NCBI RefSeq assembly: GCF_014647795.1
Contig: NZ_BMPW01000006.1
Span: forward strand, 310,001-374,000
Reading direction: 5' to 3'
Source of the DNA: Actinoplanes campanulatus
GTDB taxonomy: Bacteria > Actinomycetota > Actinomycetes > Mycobacteriales > Micromonosporaceae
DNA: 64,000 bases
How positions within the stretch are numbered: the stretch's first letter is position 1; every line of letters begins with the position of its first letter. This document shows positions 63,726 through 64,000 of this stretch, in pieces. The position numbers and the translations under genes were made by a program. A model generated the notes under the pieces. It saw nothing but the letters and a program-made list of their open reading frames with translations. It was not told the DNA's origin and ran no database searches.

Positions 63726-64000
63726 GCAGCGACTCTAGGGCCTCGACCACAGGACGAGCACGTGCCTCGAGTGGGAGTGCCGGGTGGGTGGCGTCGCACG
63801 GAGGGCTTCGCGTGTGCGGTGGCCGGGGTGACAGGGAGTGTGGGTGACCACGTGCCGGTCGGTGTGTGCGCTCACCTGCTCGGTGGTCGTGGTGACCACC
63901 GCTCACCCGCTCGGTGGTCGCGGTGACGTCCACGGTGCCCTGCGCTACGGCCGGGAGCGGCGGCACGAGGGGGAGCCGGGGTGGAGGCCGGCCCGCGGGA
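63726..64000. other. Window end, no gene recognised
   Basis: These 275 nt have no reading frame I can support. A 31-nt tandem duplication lies at 63870-63931 (core CTCGGTGGTCGNGGTGAC). The region could be the promoter or 3' end of a gene beyond the window. Confidence 0.5.

Overview
The window is high-GC actinobacterial chromosome. Signs are near-saturated G/C at third codon positions, many GTG starts, a glpX-DUF4245-xseB-xseA-ispH order like that of mycobacteria, an acyl-CoA carboxylase beta subunit beside birA, and an adjacent ogt and Ada-AlkA fusion. The mixture of housekeeping genes with many regulators and ABC-type catabolic genes best fits a soil actinomycete of the Micromonosporaceae type (Actinoplanes-like). 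That placement is inference. No tRNA, rRNA, CRISPR array, prophage or intact insertion sequence was seen.

1-16.5 kb: housekeeping genes. The 3' part of a membrane-anchored sensor-like protein is followed by an M50-like membrane peptidase, acyl-CoA carboxylase beta (accD) divergent from birA, two GtrA flippase-like genes, a sigma factor with a C-terminal zinc motif, PEP carboxykinase, a cis-prenyltransferase, trehalose-phosphatase, a PIN-PhoH ATPase, a secreted transglycosylase-like protein, a secreted trypsin-like protease and a rhomboid protease. 16.5-27 kb: glpX, DUF4245, xseBA, two tandem CCM-motif membrane proteins, ispH, rmuC and valS.

27-31.3 kb: a minus-strand set of a degenerate kinase-like protein, a PP2C phosphatase and a TerY-like VWA protein, preceded by a LIM/DA1-type zinc metallopeptidase. 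This matches the predicted TerY-phosphatase-kinase signalling triad and is the most unusual system in the window. It follows directly on two alkylation-repair genes (Ada-AlkA fusion and ogt). A third, alkB, lies at 60 kb. Both ogt and alkB have a pair of perfect DnaA-box-like 9-mers at the same 30-nt spacing just upstream.

33-44.9 kb: accessory and small genes. These are an alpha/beta hydrolase behind tandem palindromes, ychF, a toxin-antitoxin pair, tiny ORFs with strong ribosome-binding sites, a GNAT/TetR divergent pair with tandem operators, a Uma2 gene bracketed by 113-bp repeats, a MarR regulator, a G5-domain protein, a nucleotidyltransferase, PH-domain proteins and a NUDIX hydrolase.

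44.9-60 kb: a catabolic region. It has acyl-CoA synthetase, TetR, aldehyde and alcohol dehydrogenases, VapBC, then a second TetR, an ACAD11-like acyl-CoA dehydrogenase, an APH-like kinase, two SDRs and a five-gene Liv-type ABC importer. The kinase + ACAD + SDR + ligase set resembles levulinate/4-hydroxyacid catabolism. A shared 17-bp dyad at 46.45, 55.07 and 59.99 kb suggests one regulon. 60-64 kb: alkB co-directional with an MFS efflux gene, its divergent TetR, and a GNAT gene.

A 100-nt hairpin repeat occurs three times (11.46, 16.56, 39.43 kb), each just 3' of a minus-strand gene, with one compensatory base-pair change. A short 3'-end tag accompanies it and also follows accD.
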